From Klebsiella michiganensis (GTDB lineage Bacteria; Pseudomonadota; Gammaproteobacteria; Enterobacterales; Enterobacteriaceae): a stretch of DNA of 64,000 bases. A program made the translations under genes and the position numbers. How positions within the stretch are numbered: the stretch's first letter is position 1; each line of letters starts with the position of its first letter. The stretch is from the NCBI GenBank assembly GCA_000963575.1, contig CP011077.1, positions 3,472,001 through 3,536,000 on the forward strand, read 5' to 3'. Below the pieces are notes generated by a model that worked only from the letters and a program-made list of their open reading frames with translations, did no database searches and was not told the DNA's origin. Below are positions 1 to 8,508 of this stretch, one piece after another.

Positions 1-1
1 G

Positions 2-1219
2 TCCGCCATAGGCATGTTCTGCTTCAGCCTGCTGCCGGGGATGCCGACGGCGGTGTTTATCGTGCTCGGAATAATTACCCTGGGTTCGGGGCTGTTCCAG
101 CTGTGGCGTGCCAAACGCGCGGCGGCCTCCGGCACCGGGGGTGAAATTGTCGCCCCGGAAGCCAACGGCGAAGAAGATATCCGTACCTTCAACCCCAGCC
201 GCCTGTTTGTCCTCAGCTTCTCATCCGCTCGCGCCGGTGATCCGGAGGCAATGGCGCTTATCGAAGACATTCGCCGCCTGCGCAACCGGATTGTGAACCA
301 GTACGGCTTCACGCTGCCGGTCTTCAACATCGATTTTTCGCCGTACCAGCCCAACGATGAATTTCGTTTTCTGGTGTATGAAGTGCCTAAAGTGATTGGC
401 ACCTTTACCTCAGGTAAGCGGGCGCTGGACTACCGTTTGCTGGCCCAGGAAGAGACCGGCACCGAACTCAGCACCGAAACCTATCCTCAGGAAAAAGGCT
501 GGGCGTGGCTGGAAGAAAACGATCCGCTGCTGGATAAATTCCAGATGGAGTCCTGGAGTTCGCACCAGCTGCTGCTGGCCCGCATGGAAGAGGCGCTCTT
601 CGCCAGCGGCCCGCGCTTTATCGGCCTACAGGAGACCCGCGCCATTATCTCCTGGCTGGAGATGGATCTGCCGGAGCTGGCGCAGGAGTTCCAGCGCATC
701 TTCCCGATCACCCGCCTGAGCGCCGTACTCCAGCGTCTGGTAGCCGAACGTATTTCGCTACGTTCGGTACGAAGCATTACCGAATCGCTGATTGTTCATG
801 GCCAGCACGAGCGCGATGTGGGCCTGCTGGTCGACCAGGTTCGGATCGATATCAAAGAACACATTTGCCACCAGTACAGCCACGACGGCGGCATCCAGGT
901 ATGGCTGCTGACGCCGGAAACCGAAGAGATCCTGCGCGACAGCCTGCGTCAGACGCAGAACGAAACCTTCTTCGCCCTCAGTCAGGACAAGCACGCCCTG
1001 CTGCTGGAACAGCTGCGGGAAGTATTCCCCCTGTTCCAGCGGCAAACCAGCGTGCTGCTGTCCGCCCAGGATTTACGTAGCCCGTTGCGCCTGCTTATCC
1101 AGGACGAATTCCACCACGTTCCCGTGCTGTCGTTCGCCGAGCTGCAATTCAACCTGCCGGTCAACGTGCTGGGGCGCATCGATATTCACGAAAACGCGCT
1201 TGACGCCTTCACTGCATAA
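2..1219 (+). CDS. hrcV: HrcV (SctV) export gate protein, C-terminal part, 5'-truncated by window edge
   Basis: The frame is open from the first bases, so the gene starts outside the window. About 405 residues of a protein usually near 690 are present. It begins in the last membrane segments (a hydrophobic stretch around residues 8-35) and runs through the whole cytoplasmic domain, with the typical lengthy region that forms the nonameric ring of FlhB/FlhA-type gates. In the family this ring sits over the ATPase and receives effector-chaperone and switch complexes. The gene is first in a run of overlapping + strand hrp/hrc genes, with only 11 bp to hrpQ, so it is clearly in the same operon. The identification rests on family resemblance of the soluble domain and on context. 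The upstream neighbour (hrpJ in related clusters) cannot be seen. Confidence 0.93.
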   Translation, partial: SAIGMFCFSLLPGMPTAVFIVLGIITLGSGLFQLWRAKRAAASGTGGEIVAPEANGEEDIRTFNPSRLFVLSFSSARAGDPEAMALIEDIRRLRNRIVNQYGFTLPVFNIDFSPYQPNDEFRFLVYEVPKVIGTFTSGKRALDYRLLAQEETGTELSTETYPQEKGWAWLEENDPLLDKFQMESWSSHQLLLARMEEALFASGPRFIGLQETRAIISWLEMDLPELAQEFQRIFPITRLSAVLQRLVAERISLRSVRSITESLIVHGQHERDVGLLVDQVRIDIKEHICHQYSHDGGIQVWLLTPETEEILRDSLRQTQNETFFALSQDKHALLLEQLREVFPLFQRQTSVLLSAQDLRSPLRLLIQDEFHHVPVLSFAELQFNLPVNVLGRIDIHENALDAFTA

Positions 1220-1230
1220 AGGGTGCTGCC

Positions 1231-2175
1231 ATGTATGAGCTGAGAGTATTAAACGGATTACATGAAGGCGCGGCGCTGCCGTTAAGCGGCGAACGCTGGC
1301 AGTTGGGCAACGCCGCCGACAGCGATTTGCAGCTCAATGATGGCGGCATTAAAGCCAGCCACGCCCTGTTAAGCCGCAGCGCCGAAGGCTGGATGCTCAC
1401 GCCGATGGAGGGCACCGTTTGCCACCGCCACGGTGAACGCCTGAGCGCACAGCAACTCTGGCAGCCCGGTGAAATCTTCGCCGTCGGCGGCGTCTGGCTG
1501 ACGCTCGCTGCCGCTGACGACGAGTGGGATAACCGCCCGCCGCCGCCGTTGCCTGTGACCAGCCCGGACGAACCGGCCCCCACCCTGCGCGAACCTATCG
1601 GCGGGATGCAAAGCAAGCCGGCTCCGGCGGCTCGTCGTTCACTGCTGGCAAGGATCCTGCCTCGCTGGGCGCAAATCTTCACGCTGTCCAGCCTGATGCT
1701 GCTGACCTTTACCATCTTCAGTTGGGTGCTCCAGCCCGGCATCGCCCAGCAGAACAGCGACGAGGAGCCGCAAATTAAGCCAGCCATTACCAATAGCAAC
1801 GAGCTGCGCAGCGTGGTGGAGCAGGATCTGCGCGAGCGCGAGCTCTATAACAAAGTACAGCTGGCCAGTACGCCGCAGGGCATTACGCTCACCGGTGACC
1901 TGCAGGAAAACCAGCTGCCGATTGTCAGCCGCATGGTGGACAGCATCCGCGGCGATTATCAGCTCAAGGTGGCGCTCACTAATCAGACGAAAGTGCGCGA
2001 GGCCGTGCTGCCTTTCCATATCGTGCAAATTACCGCCGGGCCGCACGCCAACATCGTGACCGAGGACGGGCAGCGCCTGTTTGTGGGAGACGAACGCAAC
2101 GGCCTGCGCCTGACCGGCATTACCGCCGACAGCGTACAGTTCGGCGGCAAGGAAAACATCGCGGTGAAATGGTAA
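1231..2175 (+). CDS. hrpQ: HrpQ (SctD) outer ring of the inner-membrane platform
   Basis: This 314-residue protein has the SctD layout: a cytoplasmic forkhead-associated-like N-terminal domain (about residues 1-95), a proline-rich linker (about 104-130), one transmembrane helix (about 149-168) and a periplasmic domain for the rest. SctD proteins form the outer of the two inner-membrane rings and hold the cytoplasmic sorting platform through the N-terminal domain. The ATG follows hrcV by 11 bp. Its TAA stop overlaps the start of hrcN, which implies translational coupling. Sequence conservation in this family is low, so the call leans on topology and on its fixed place between hrcV and hrcN. 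Confidence 0.9.
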   Translation: MYELRVLNGLHEGAALPLSGERWQLGNAADSDLQLNDGGIKASHALLSRSAEGWMLTPMEGTVCHRHGERLSAQQLWQPGEIFAVGGVWLTLAAADDEWDNRPPPPLPVTSPDEPAPTLREPIGGMQSKPAPAARRSLLARILPRWAQIFTLSSLMLLTFTIFSWVLQPGIAQQNSDEEPQIKPAITNSNELRSVVEQDLRERELYNKVQLASTPQGITLTGDLQENQLPIVSRMVDSIRGDYQLKVALTNQTKVREAVLPFHIVQITAGPHANIVTEDGQRLFVGDERNGLRLTGITADSVQFGGKENIAVKW

Positions 2176-3533
2176 TGGTGCGCTATCAGACCGACCTCAA
2201 CGCCTGGTTTGCCCAGCGCCATAGCAGCCTGAGCCAGCTTTCCGCCGTCAGCGCTTATGGCCGCATCACCGGCATCAGCGGAATTCTGCTGGAAAGCAGC
2301 TTGCCGCAGGCGCGCATCGGCGACCTGTGTCTTATCAGCCGCAGCGGCGACACCGAAGTGATGGCCGAAGTTGTCGGCTTTAACCCTCGCCACACTTTGC
2401 TTTCCGCCCTGGGGCCGCTGGACGGCATCGCCCAGGGCGCTCGCGTCACGCCGCTGTTCCAGCCCCACTCTATTAGCGTGTCGGACAGCTTATTTGGCAG
2501 CGTGCTGGACGGCTTTGGCCGCGCCATTGACGAAGATAGCCTTTCCGCTTTTGCGCTGGCCAGCGAGACACCGGACGCCCGTGGCGTGCTCGGTGATGCT
2601 CCTCCGCCCACGGACAGGCCGCGAATTGATACTCCGCTGCCGACGGGGATTCGCTCCATCGATGGCGTGCTGACGATTGGCGTGGGCCAGCGCGTGGGCG
2701 TCTTCGCCGGCGCTGGCTGCGGTAAAACAACCCTTCTGGCCGAAATGGCGCGTAACACGCCGTGCGATGCCATTGTGTTTGGCCTGATTGGCGAACGTGG
2801 CCGCGAACTTCGCGAATTCCTCGACCACGAGCTGGACGCCGAGCTGCGGTCACGCACCGTGCTGGTTTGCTCCACCTCTGACCGCAGCAGCATGGAACGC
2901 GCCCGCGCGGCGTTTACCGCCACGGCCATTGCCGAAGCGTTCCGTAACAAAGGTAAAAACGTCCTGCTGATTATCGACTCGCTGACGCGTTTTGCCCGCG
3001 CACAGCGTGAAATTGGCCTGGCGCTCGGGGAACCGCCCGGCCGGGGCGGCCTGCCACCGTCGGTCTATACCCTGCTACCGGGGCTGCTCGAACGCGCCGG
3101 GAAAACCTCGCGCGGCTCTATCACCGCCCTTTACTCAGTGCTGATTGAACAGGACTCGATGAACGATCCCGTGGCCGACGAAGTCCGCTCGCTGATAGAC
3201 GGCCACATTGTCTTAACCCGCCGCCTGGCGGAGCGCGGGCACTACCCTGCCGTGGACGTGCTGGCCAGCCTGAGCCGAACCATGAGCAACGTCGTCCCTC
3301 GCGAACACATTGCCGAAGCCAGCACGCTGCGCCAGATGATGTCGGCTTACCAGCAGGTCGAAATGCTCATCCGCCTTGGTGAATACCAGCCGGGAAATGA
3401 CCCGATGACCGACGCCGCGGTGCAGTCTCAGTCGGCAATCAACGCGTTTTTACGCCAGGCCAACCATGCCCCAAGCGACTTTACCGACACCCGCCAGCAG
3501 CTGCAGGAGGTCATTGCATATGCGCCGTCATAG
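2169..3533 (+). CDS. hrcN: HrcN (SctN) T3SS ATPase
   Basis: This is a 454-residue F1/V1-type ATPase that strips chaperones from substrates and powers their unfolding at the cytoplasmic face of the injectisome. A clear Walker A (GAGCGKTT, about residues 181-188) and a Walker B (LLIIDSLTRFAR, about 265-276) are visible. They are followed by the conserved GEPPGRGGLPPSV stretch typical of flagellar and T3SS ATPases. Length matches the family. Two starts are possible: ATG at 2169, or ATG at 2175, which overlaps the hrpQ stop as TAATG. The second gives a protein two residues shorter and fits coupled translation. The gene ends in TAG inside hrpO. Confidence 0.97.
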   Translation: MVMVRYQTDLNAWFAQRHSSLSQLSAVSAYGRITGISGILLESSLPQARIGDLCLISRSGDTEVMAEVVGFNPRHTLLSALGPLDGIAQGARVTPLFQPHSISVSDSLFGSVLDGFGRAIDEDSLSAFALASETPDARGVLGDAPPPTDRPRIDTPLPTGIRSIDGVLTIGVGQRVGVFAGAGCGKTTLLAEMARNTPCDAIVFGLIGERGRELREFLDHELDAELRSRTVLVCSTSDRSSMERARAAFTATAIAEAFRNKGKNVLLIIDSLTRFARAQREIGLALGEPPGRGGLPPSVYTLLPGLLERAGKTSRGSITALYSVLIEQDSMNDPVADEVRSLIDGHIVLTRRLAERGHYPAVDVLASLSRTMSNVVPREHIAEASTLRQMMSAYQQVEMLIRLGEYQPGNDPMTDAAVQSQSAINAFLRQANHAPSDFTDTRQQLQEVIAYAPS

Positions 3534-3987
3534 TGAGGTAGAAACCCCGCTTGCACCCGATCCGCAGCAGGTTGCCCTCGAGCAGGTACTGACGCTTCTG
3601 CTGCCCATCAGGCGGCGGCGCTTACGCCGCAGTGAAAGCGAACAACGTCAGCATGAGCAGCAGCTTCGGCACTGCCAGGAAGCCGTCGAACAGGGTGAAC
3701 GGCAGCTGGCAGAGCAGAAAATCGGCTATTTGCAGCTGCGCAATGATTTCGTGCCCCGGCACGCCGGCGTCACGCAGCCGCTTAACGACCTGCGGGAAAC
3801 GCTGGATGTGGAGAAATCCACCCGCGCGGGCGTTATCCAACACATTCAGCAAATACACCAGCTGCACGAAGAAGTGCAGCAGCAGCAGGCACGCCTGACC
3901 GCCGCGCAGTCGGCCGTGCAGCGCTGCCAGCGGGAAATAGAAAAAATGGAGTATTTGCTCAACCAAAATCAGGGGAACGCTTTATGA
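3520..3987 (+). CDS. hrpO: HrpO (SctO) central stalk protein
   Basis: This 155-residue, highly charged, almost entirely helical protein has heptad-like Gln/Glu/Leu patterns from about residue 30 to 150. That is the long coiled-coil hairpin expected of SctO/FliJ proteins, which sit in the ATPase hexamer and contact the export gate. A longer frame is open from 3466. The ATG at 3520 is preferred because AGGAGG lies about 10 bases upstream and the overlap with the end of hrcN (stop at 3533) is then short. The TGA stop overlaps the ATG of hrpP as ATGA. Sequence is poorly conserved in the family, so position and coiled coil carry the call. Confidence 0.85.
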   Translation: MRRHSEVETPLAPDPQQVALEQVLTLLLPIRRRRLRRSESEQRQHEQQLRHCQEAVEQGERQLAEQKIGYLQLRNDFVPRHAGVTQPLNDLRETLDVEKSTRAGVIQHIQQIHQLHEEVQQQQARLTAAQSAVQRCQREIEKMEYLLNQNQGNAL

Positions 3988-4607
3988 TTCACCACGCGCT
4001 AAAAAACGCTCACCCGCAGCCGAAGCTTTGGCAGCAGTCTCACCCGGCCCCGCAGCCGCATCACCAGCCGGAGAACGCACCGCAAACGCCAGCCCCTCGC
4101 GCACCGCGCACGCCGGTAAATAGCATGCCCACAATGCCGCCAATGCCTGCCCGAAGTGCCTCCTCCTTTAGCCGGGCCAGCGATCGCCAGAAGCTGTCGC
4201 GGGATGAAAAAGAGTTTAGCGACCTCCTGTCCGACGATGAGCCAGCCCCGGTGATGCCTATCCTGTCGCTCAACCTGTTTGACGGCTCCCTCGGCGGTAC
4301 CGAACAGCCGCAGCAGGCCAGTGAGCCCCAGGCTTCTGCCCTGCAGGCCATGCTGGAATCGCACCTGGTGCAGGGCATTGAACAGCAGGAAAGCCTGCCC
4401 GCCCGCTTTAGCCTGCTGCTGCCAGATTTAGGCGAAGTGGTGGCGCAAATTACCCCGGCCAGTGGCGATGGGCTGGATATTGCACTCGGTTTTTCTGCTC
4501 ATGCCTGGGACAAAGTTCGCGGCTTTGAACAGGACGGACAAGGCGCGCTCAGCGGCCGTCTTGGGAAAAAAGTTCGCCTCCGCTTCAAGCGGCGGGAGGC
4601 GGTATGA
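3984..4607 (+). CDS. hrpP: HrpP (SctP) needle/pilus length control and substrate switch protein
   Basis: This is a 207-residue protein. Its N-terminal half is rich in proline, glutamine and serine and looks disordered (about residues 1-80). Its C-terminal half is compact and matches the FliK/YscP-type switch domain (about 120-207). SctP proteins are themselves secreted; they measure the rod or pilus and flip HrcU to late substrates. The start overlaps the hrpO stop (ATGA) and the stop overlaps the hrcQ start (ATGA), so translation should be coupled on both sides. The disordered N-terminus is typical and gives little sequence signal, so context matters here. Confidence 0.83.
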   Translation: MIHHALKNAHPQPKLWQQSHPAPQPHHQPENAPQTPAPRAPRTPVNSMPTMPPMPARSASSFSRASDRQKLSRDEKEFSDLLSDDEPAPVMPILSLNLFDGSLGGTEQPQQASEPQASALQAMLESHLVQGIEQQESLPARFSLLLPDLGEVVAQITPASGDGLDIALGFSAHAWDKVRGFEQDGQGALSGRLGKKVRLRFKRREAV

Positions 4608-5308
4608 AACGTCTGCTGATTGCCGCTCAGTCGTCGGATGAAGCCCGCCTGCGGCGCTGGATCGGCAGCGGCTGGCGGCTCCCGTTCTTCAGGGAGGAAA
4701 TGGCCGGCGAACTCCGCCTCCTGCCCTTCCGAACGCAGACTTAGCCCGGGACACAGCCTGAAGCCTTCCGCTGTGCCGCAGGCACGCTGTTTTTTAGCGA
4801 TCCGCTGCCGGTGCTGGGACTGATGGCCGATTGCCCGGCGTTGCCTGGCGTTTCCACCGAGGACAGTGCCTGGTACTGGCCCTACTTCAGCCAGCAGCTC
4901 AGCCCTCAGCTGGCCGGGCTATTTGCGTTTCTGCAGCCTGCAGACGAACAAGCAAAGCCTGACCTTACGCTTCGCCTCGAGGTATTCCTCGGCGAAGCCT
5001 ATGCCAGCACGCTGCTGTCGCTCTCCTGGGCCACGCTGCATCAGCTTGCTCAGCACCCGGCCTGGCAGCGGCTGATGGCCCCGCTTAACCCTGAACTTCC
5101 GCTTCAGTTACCGCTGACCGTTGGCAAGCTCCGGCTTTCCGCAGGCGCCGCCCGCCGCCTGGCTGGCGGGGATTTACTTCTGCCCGCCGAGACTTTCTTT
5201 TCGCCGGAAGGGCGCGGCGTGATGCCGCTGGCGCGACGACAATTTCAGGTTCACCTGGAACTGGCGAGCGAAACGACTCACAGAGACTTACTACACATTA
5301 CGTTTAGC

Positions 5309-5320
5309 GAGGAGCTAACC
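5309..5320 (+). promoter_or_regulatory. Internal ribosome binding site in hrcQ
   Basis: GAGGAG at 5309-5314 lies six bases before an ATG (5321) that is in the hrcQ frame. This is a better ribosome site than most true starts in the operon. Known SctQ genes of Salmonella and Yersinia use such an internal start to make a short C-terminal form. Confidence 0.65.
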
Positions 5321-5656
5321 ATGACTTACCCGAACGCCCCCCTGGAGTACGACGATCAGCAGGACGGCGAAGAAGTGGTACCCGCCGGGGAATGGCAAAC
5401 AACACGGGGGAGTTTCGACGACTTGTCGCTGGATTTGACCATCCGCTGCGGCAACTTGCAGCTGACGCTCGGCGAGCTACAGCAGCTGGACGCGGGGTCA
5501 ACGGTCTTAGTGCAGCACGTCACGCCGGGTGAGGCACTGTTGTGCCACGGCAACAGCCTGCTGGCAAAAGGTGAACTGGTGGATGTTAACGGCACGCTCG
5601 GCTTCCAGATAACCCGCATGCTGCGCCAGACGGGTACGGCCATGGAACCCGTGTGA
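5321..5656 (+). CDS. HrcQ-S, short C-terminal SctQ form from internal start
   Basis: Translation from ATG 5321 would give 111 residues: an acidic linker followed by one complete SPOA (surface presentation of antigens) domain. This corresponds to HrcQb of Pseudomonas syringae, where hrcQ is split in two genes, and to SpaO-short and YscQ-C, which form a complex with the full-length protein and support it. The visible evidence is the in-frame ATG with a strong ribosome site at the boundary of the SPOA domain. It lies 3' of the TAG that interrupts hrcQ, so this form can still be made when the long form is not. The inference that it is expressed is by analogy. Confidence 0.62.
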   Translation: MTYPNAPLEYDDQQDGEEVVPAGEWQTTRGSFDDLSLDLTIRCGNLQLTLGELQQLDAGSTVLVQHVTPGEALLCHGNSLLAKGELVDVNGTLGFQITRMLRQTGTAMEPV

Positions 5657-6321
5657 TGGCCGAGAATATCAGCTCATTTAATCCCTTGGCGCTGGCCATC
5701 CTGCTGGGCGCTATTTCGCTGCTGCCCCTGCTACTGATGATAACCACCAGCTTTCTCAAGATTTCCATGGTGCTGATGCTGACGCGTAACGCCATCGGGG
5801 TGCAGCAAACGCCGCCCAACATGGCGCTTTACGGCATCGCGCTGGCCGCCACGCTGTTCGTAATGGCGCCGGTGTTTGACGGGATGCAAACCCGCTTCAA
5901 GGAGAAGCCTCTCGATACCACCAGCGCCGAGCGCTTAGAAAACAGCCTGCAGTACGGCATTAAGCCGCTGACTGACTTCATGCTGCGCAACAGCGACCCG
6001 GATCTGGAAACCCACCTGATGGAAAACAGCCAGCGCATGTGGCCGAAGGATCTGTCGGAGAAGATAGTCCACCAGCGCGACAACCTGCTGATCCTGATCC
6101 CGGCGTTCGTACTGTCCGAGCTGCAAAACGGCTTTAAGATCGCCTTTTTAATTTTTATCCCTTTCCTGGTGGTGGACCTGATCGTCTCCAACGTGCTGCT
6201 GGCGCTGGGGATGCAGATGGTGTCGCCGATGACCATCTCTTTGCCGCTTAAAATTCTGCTTTTTGTCATGGTGAGCGGCTGGACGCGCCTGCTGGACGGC
6301 CTTTTCTACAGCTATATGTGA
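5656..6321 (+). CDS. hrcR: HrcR (SctR) export gate membrane protein
   Basis: This 221-residue polytopic protein of the FliP/SctR family has hydrophobic segments at about residues 12-35, 52-70, 155-180 and 190-215. The conserved family ending, with a hydrophobic stretch before GWTRLLDG, is present. Five copies form the core of the export gate with HrcS and HrcT. The start is taken as ATG 5656, which overlaps the hrcQ TGA (TGATG). A GTG three bases earlier is in frame but unlikely. Spacing to hrcS is 7 bp. Confidence 0.95.
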   Translation: MAENISSFNPLALAILLGAISLLPLLLMITTSFLKISMVLMLTRNAIGVQQTPPNMALYGIALAATLFVMAPVFDGMQTRFKEKPLDTTSAERLENSLQYGIKPLTDFMLRNSDPDLETHLMENSQRMWPKDLSEKIVHQRDNLLILIPAFVLSELQNGFKIAFLIFIPFLVVDLIVSNVLLALGMQMVSPMTISLPLKILLFVMVSGWTRLLDGLFYSYM

Positions 6322-6328
6322 GGACGTT

Positions 6329-6595
6329 ATGGACATGATCTACATGTTTAAGCAGGCGGTACTGATGGTGGTTGTGCTCTCCGCCCCGCCGCTGGTGGTG
6401 GCCGTGCTGGTGGGCATTGTGGTGTCCCTGCTGCAGGCGGTGTTTCAGCTCCAGGATCAGACCCTGCCCTTTGCCATCAAACTGGTCGCGGTTGGCACCA
6501 CGCTGGCGCTGAGCGGCCGCTGGATTGGCCTGCAAATGGTGGAGCTGGCGCAGTCGGCCTTTACCATGATGGCCGCCTCCGGAACCCTGCGATGA
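6329..6595 (+). CDS. hrcS: HrcS (SctS) export gate membrane protein
   Basis: This is an 88-residue protein with two transmembrane helices (about residues 15-38 and 50-72). Its length and pattern are those of FliQ/SctS. It contains the LLQAVFQLQDQTLPFAIKL-type stretch of the family, which packs around the HrcR/HrcT core. Its stop overlaps the hrcT start (ATGA), as usual for this gene pair. Confidence 0.95.
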   Translation: MDMIYMFKQAVLMVVVLSAPPLVVAVLVGIVVSLLQAVFQLQDQTLPFAIKLVAVGTTLALSGRWIGLQMVELAQSAFTMMAASGTLR

Positions 6596-7401
6596 TTGCC
6601 GCCGAACTGACGCCGATATTCAACGGTATGCTGGGGCTCGGGCTGGCGATAGCCCGCATATACCCGTGCGTGCTGCTGACGCCGCTGTTTGCGTTCTCTG
6701 CTCTGAAAGGCATGATCCGCACGGCGGTTGTTGTCCCGCTGGCGCTGTTTGTCACGCCAACCATTGTGCCCATGCTGAGCCATGCCCCCCATACCCCGTG
6801 GGGGATTGTCGCCATGATGCTGAAAGAAGTGGTGCTGGGGATTTTTCTTGGTTACCTGTTGGCGCTTCCCTTCTGGCTGTTTGAGTCGGTGGGCGTGCTG
6901 TTTGATAACCAACGCGGGGCGCTCAGCGGCGGCCAGCTTAACCCGGCGCTGGGCGCAGACGAAACGCCGCTCGGCTACATGCTTTTGCAGTGGTCGATAA
7001 TGGTGCTGGTAGTTAACTTTGGCCTTTCCCTGGCCACCCAGGTTATCTGGGACAGCTACCGGCTGTGGCCGGTGGACAGCTGGCTGCCCGACTTCCGCGA
7101 GCAGGGGTTCCTTGTGTTCCTCGGCCAGGTGAAGCAGATGTTTATCGACACCATTCTGTACGCCGGCCCGCTGGTGTTGCTCCTGCTGTTCCTCGATTTC
7201 GCCGTCGGCGTGCTCAGCATCTACAGCCCGCAGCTGCAGGCCACGGTGCTGACCGTGCCGCTGAAGTGCATCGCCGGGCTGCTGTTCTTTATCTTTTACC
7301 TGCCCACGCTGGAGTATTTCGCCGGCCACCAGTTCAGCAGCCTGCGCGATTTGATCCCGCACCTGGCGGATATTCTGCCCGCCCGTCAAACCACCTGGTA
7401 A
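6592..7401 (+). CDS. hrcT: HrcT (SctT) export gate membrane protein
   Basis: This 269-residue FliR/SctT family protein has six or so hydrophobic segments along its length. The conserved GFLLALPFW-like and DNQRG motifs are seen here as GYLLALPFWLFESVG and FDNQRGALSG (about residues 85-110). HrcT closes the HrcR/HrcS helical gate. It starts inside the hrcS stop and ends 24 bp before hrcU. Confidence 0.95.
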   Translation: MIAAELTPIFNGMLGLGLAIARIYPCVLLTPLFAFSALKGMIRTAVVVPLALFVTPTIVPMLSHAPHTPWGIVAMMLKEVVLGIFLGYLLALPFWLFESVGVLFDNQRGALSGGQLNPALGADETPLGYMLLQWSIMVLVVNFGLSLATQVIWDSYRLWPVDSWLPDFREQGFLVFLGQVKQMFIDTILYAGPLVLLLLFLDFAVGVLSIYSPQLQATVLTVPLKCIAGLLFFIFYLPTLEYFAGHQFSSLRDLIPHLADILPARQTTW

Positions 7402-7425
7402 CGCCGCTTCGGAGGGTGCCAAGCC

Positions 7426-8508
7426 GTGAGTGAAAAAACAGAGAAGGCCAGCCCCCATAAACTTCAGGAGGCCCGCAAAAAAGGCCAAGTCAGCCAAAGC
7501 CAGGACATTCCCAAACTGCTGATTATGTTTGGCGTTTTGCAGCTTATTTTTTCCATGATGGAAGCCAGCATGGCGAAGCTGCAGGCGCTGATGCTGCTGC
7601 CGCTGATGCGCCTCAGCAGCCCCTTCAACCAGGCGTTAGGGGAAGTTGGCGGTGCCGCGCTGCTCACTGTCGGGGTGTTTTTTATGATGACGGTTGGCAC
7701 CGTCATTCTGCTGCGCATCGCCGCCGGCTGGATCCAGTTTGGCCCGCTGTTTGCCATCGCCGCGCTGGCCCCGAAGCTTGAGGCGCTAAACCCGCTGAAT
7801 AAATTCAAAGAGATGTTTTCGGTGAAGCAGTTTATTCAGATCCTCAACAGCCTGCTGAAGGCCATCACCCTTTCGGTGGTGTTCTGGCTGCTGATCAAGC
7901 CTCGCCTGTCGCAAATGGCCAATCTTTCAGGCGGCACGCTGGACGGCTTCTGGCATGCGGGCGTAGCGATCCTGGAAACCCTCGCCCACACCATCGTTGG
8001 CGTGATGCTGGTATTTTCGGTGGCCGACTTTGCGCTGCAGAAATACTTCTTCCTCAAGCAGAACCGCATGAGCCACGAGGACGTAAAAAACGAGTATAAG
8101 CAGATGGAGGGGGACCCACACACCAAGGGCCACCGCAAACACGTCGCCCATGAAATTCTCAATGCACCGGCAAAAAAAGTGACCCCGCAGGAGATGGAAA
8201 AAGCCGATGTTCTGCTGGTGAACCCGACGCACTTCGCCGTGGGGCTGCGCTATCTCCCGGACGAAACACCGCTGCCGGTGCTGCTGTTTAAAGCGCAGGA
8301 CGAAGACGCCAAAGCGCTGATCAAACTGGCCCATGCCGCCAATATCCCGGTGGTTCGCTACGTCTGGCTCACCCGTAATCTTTACCGCACCACCGAAGAA
8401 GGCGCCTATATCCCACGCGATACGCTAAAAGCGGTGGCCGCTATTTACCGCCTGCTGCGCAAGCTTGAGGGCCGCCTGAAGGGCGAGACGATTGAGTTTG
8501 AGGAGTAA
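7426..8508 (+). CDS. hrcU: HrcU (SctU) autocleaving substrate-switch protein
   Basis: This 360-residue FlhB/SctU protein has four transmembrane helices in the first 210 residues and a cytoplasmic domain carrying the self-cleavage motif NPTH (about residues 266-269). Cleavage between Asn and Pro allows the switch from pilus and rod substrates to effectors, with HrpP as partner. The start is GTG at 7426, with GGAGGG about ten bases upstream. This is the last gene of the operon; the following 870 bp hold no gene. Confidence 0.96.
   Translation: MSEKTEKASPHKLQEARKKGQVSQSQDIPKLLIMFGVLQLIFSMMEASMAKLQALMLLPLMRLSSPFNQALGEVGGAALLTVGVFFMMTVGTVILLRIAAGWIQFGPLFAIAALAPKLEALNPLNKFKEMFSVKQFIQILNSLLKAITLSVVFWLLIKPRLSQMANLSGGTLDGFWHAGVAILETLAHTIVGVMLVFSVADFALQKYFFLKQNRMSHEDVKNEYKQMEGDPHTKGHRKHVAHEILNAPAKKVTPQEMEKADVLLVNPTHFAVGLRYLPDETPLPVLLFKAQDEDAKALIKLAHAANIPVVRYVWLTRNLYRTTEEGAYIPRDTLKAVAAIYRLLRKLEGRLKGETIEFEE

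Larger units (their letters stand above)
4604..5656 (+). pseudogene. hrcQ: HrcQ (SctQ) C-ring/sorting platform protein, interrupted by in-frame TAG
   Basis: The frame starting with ATG at 4604 (overlapping the hrpP stop) is interrupted by TAG at 4742-4744, codon 47. It then stays open in the same frame to 5656. Read through, the product would be 350 residues with a C-terminal SPOA domain (about residues 270-345), the normal SctQ length and layout. There is no frameshift, only one stop codon. The codon context fits a single change CAG (Gln) to TAG. SctQ forms the cytoplasmic pods that recruit the ATPase and load substrates, and its loss normally blocks secretion. Restart after the TAG would have to use GTG 4811 or ATG 4823, neither with a clear ribosome site. 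It could also be a sequencing error or a suppressed codon. The short internal product is listed separately. Confidence 0.72.

Noticed and set aside
4620..4823. 67-codon + strand frame over the start of hrcQ
   Set aside because: Different frame from hrcQ, Ser/Arg-rich shadow; the hrcQ frame itself continues past its TAG.
6457..7497. 346-codon - strand frame opposite hrcT
   Set aside because: His/Gln-rich antisense shadow of GC-rich hrcS/hrcT/hrcU.
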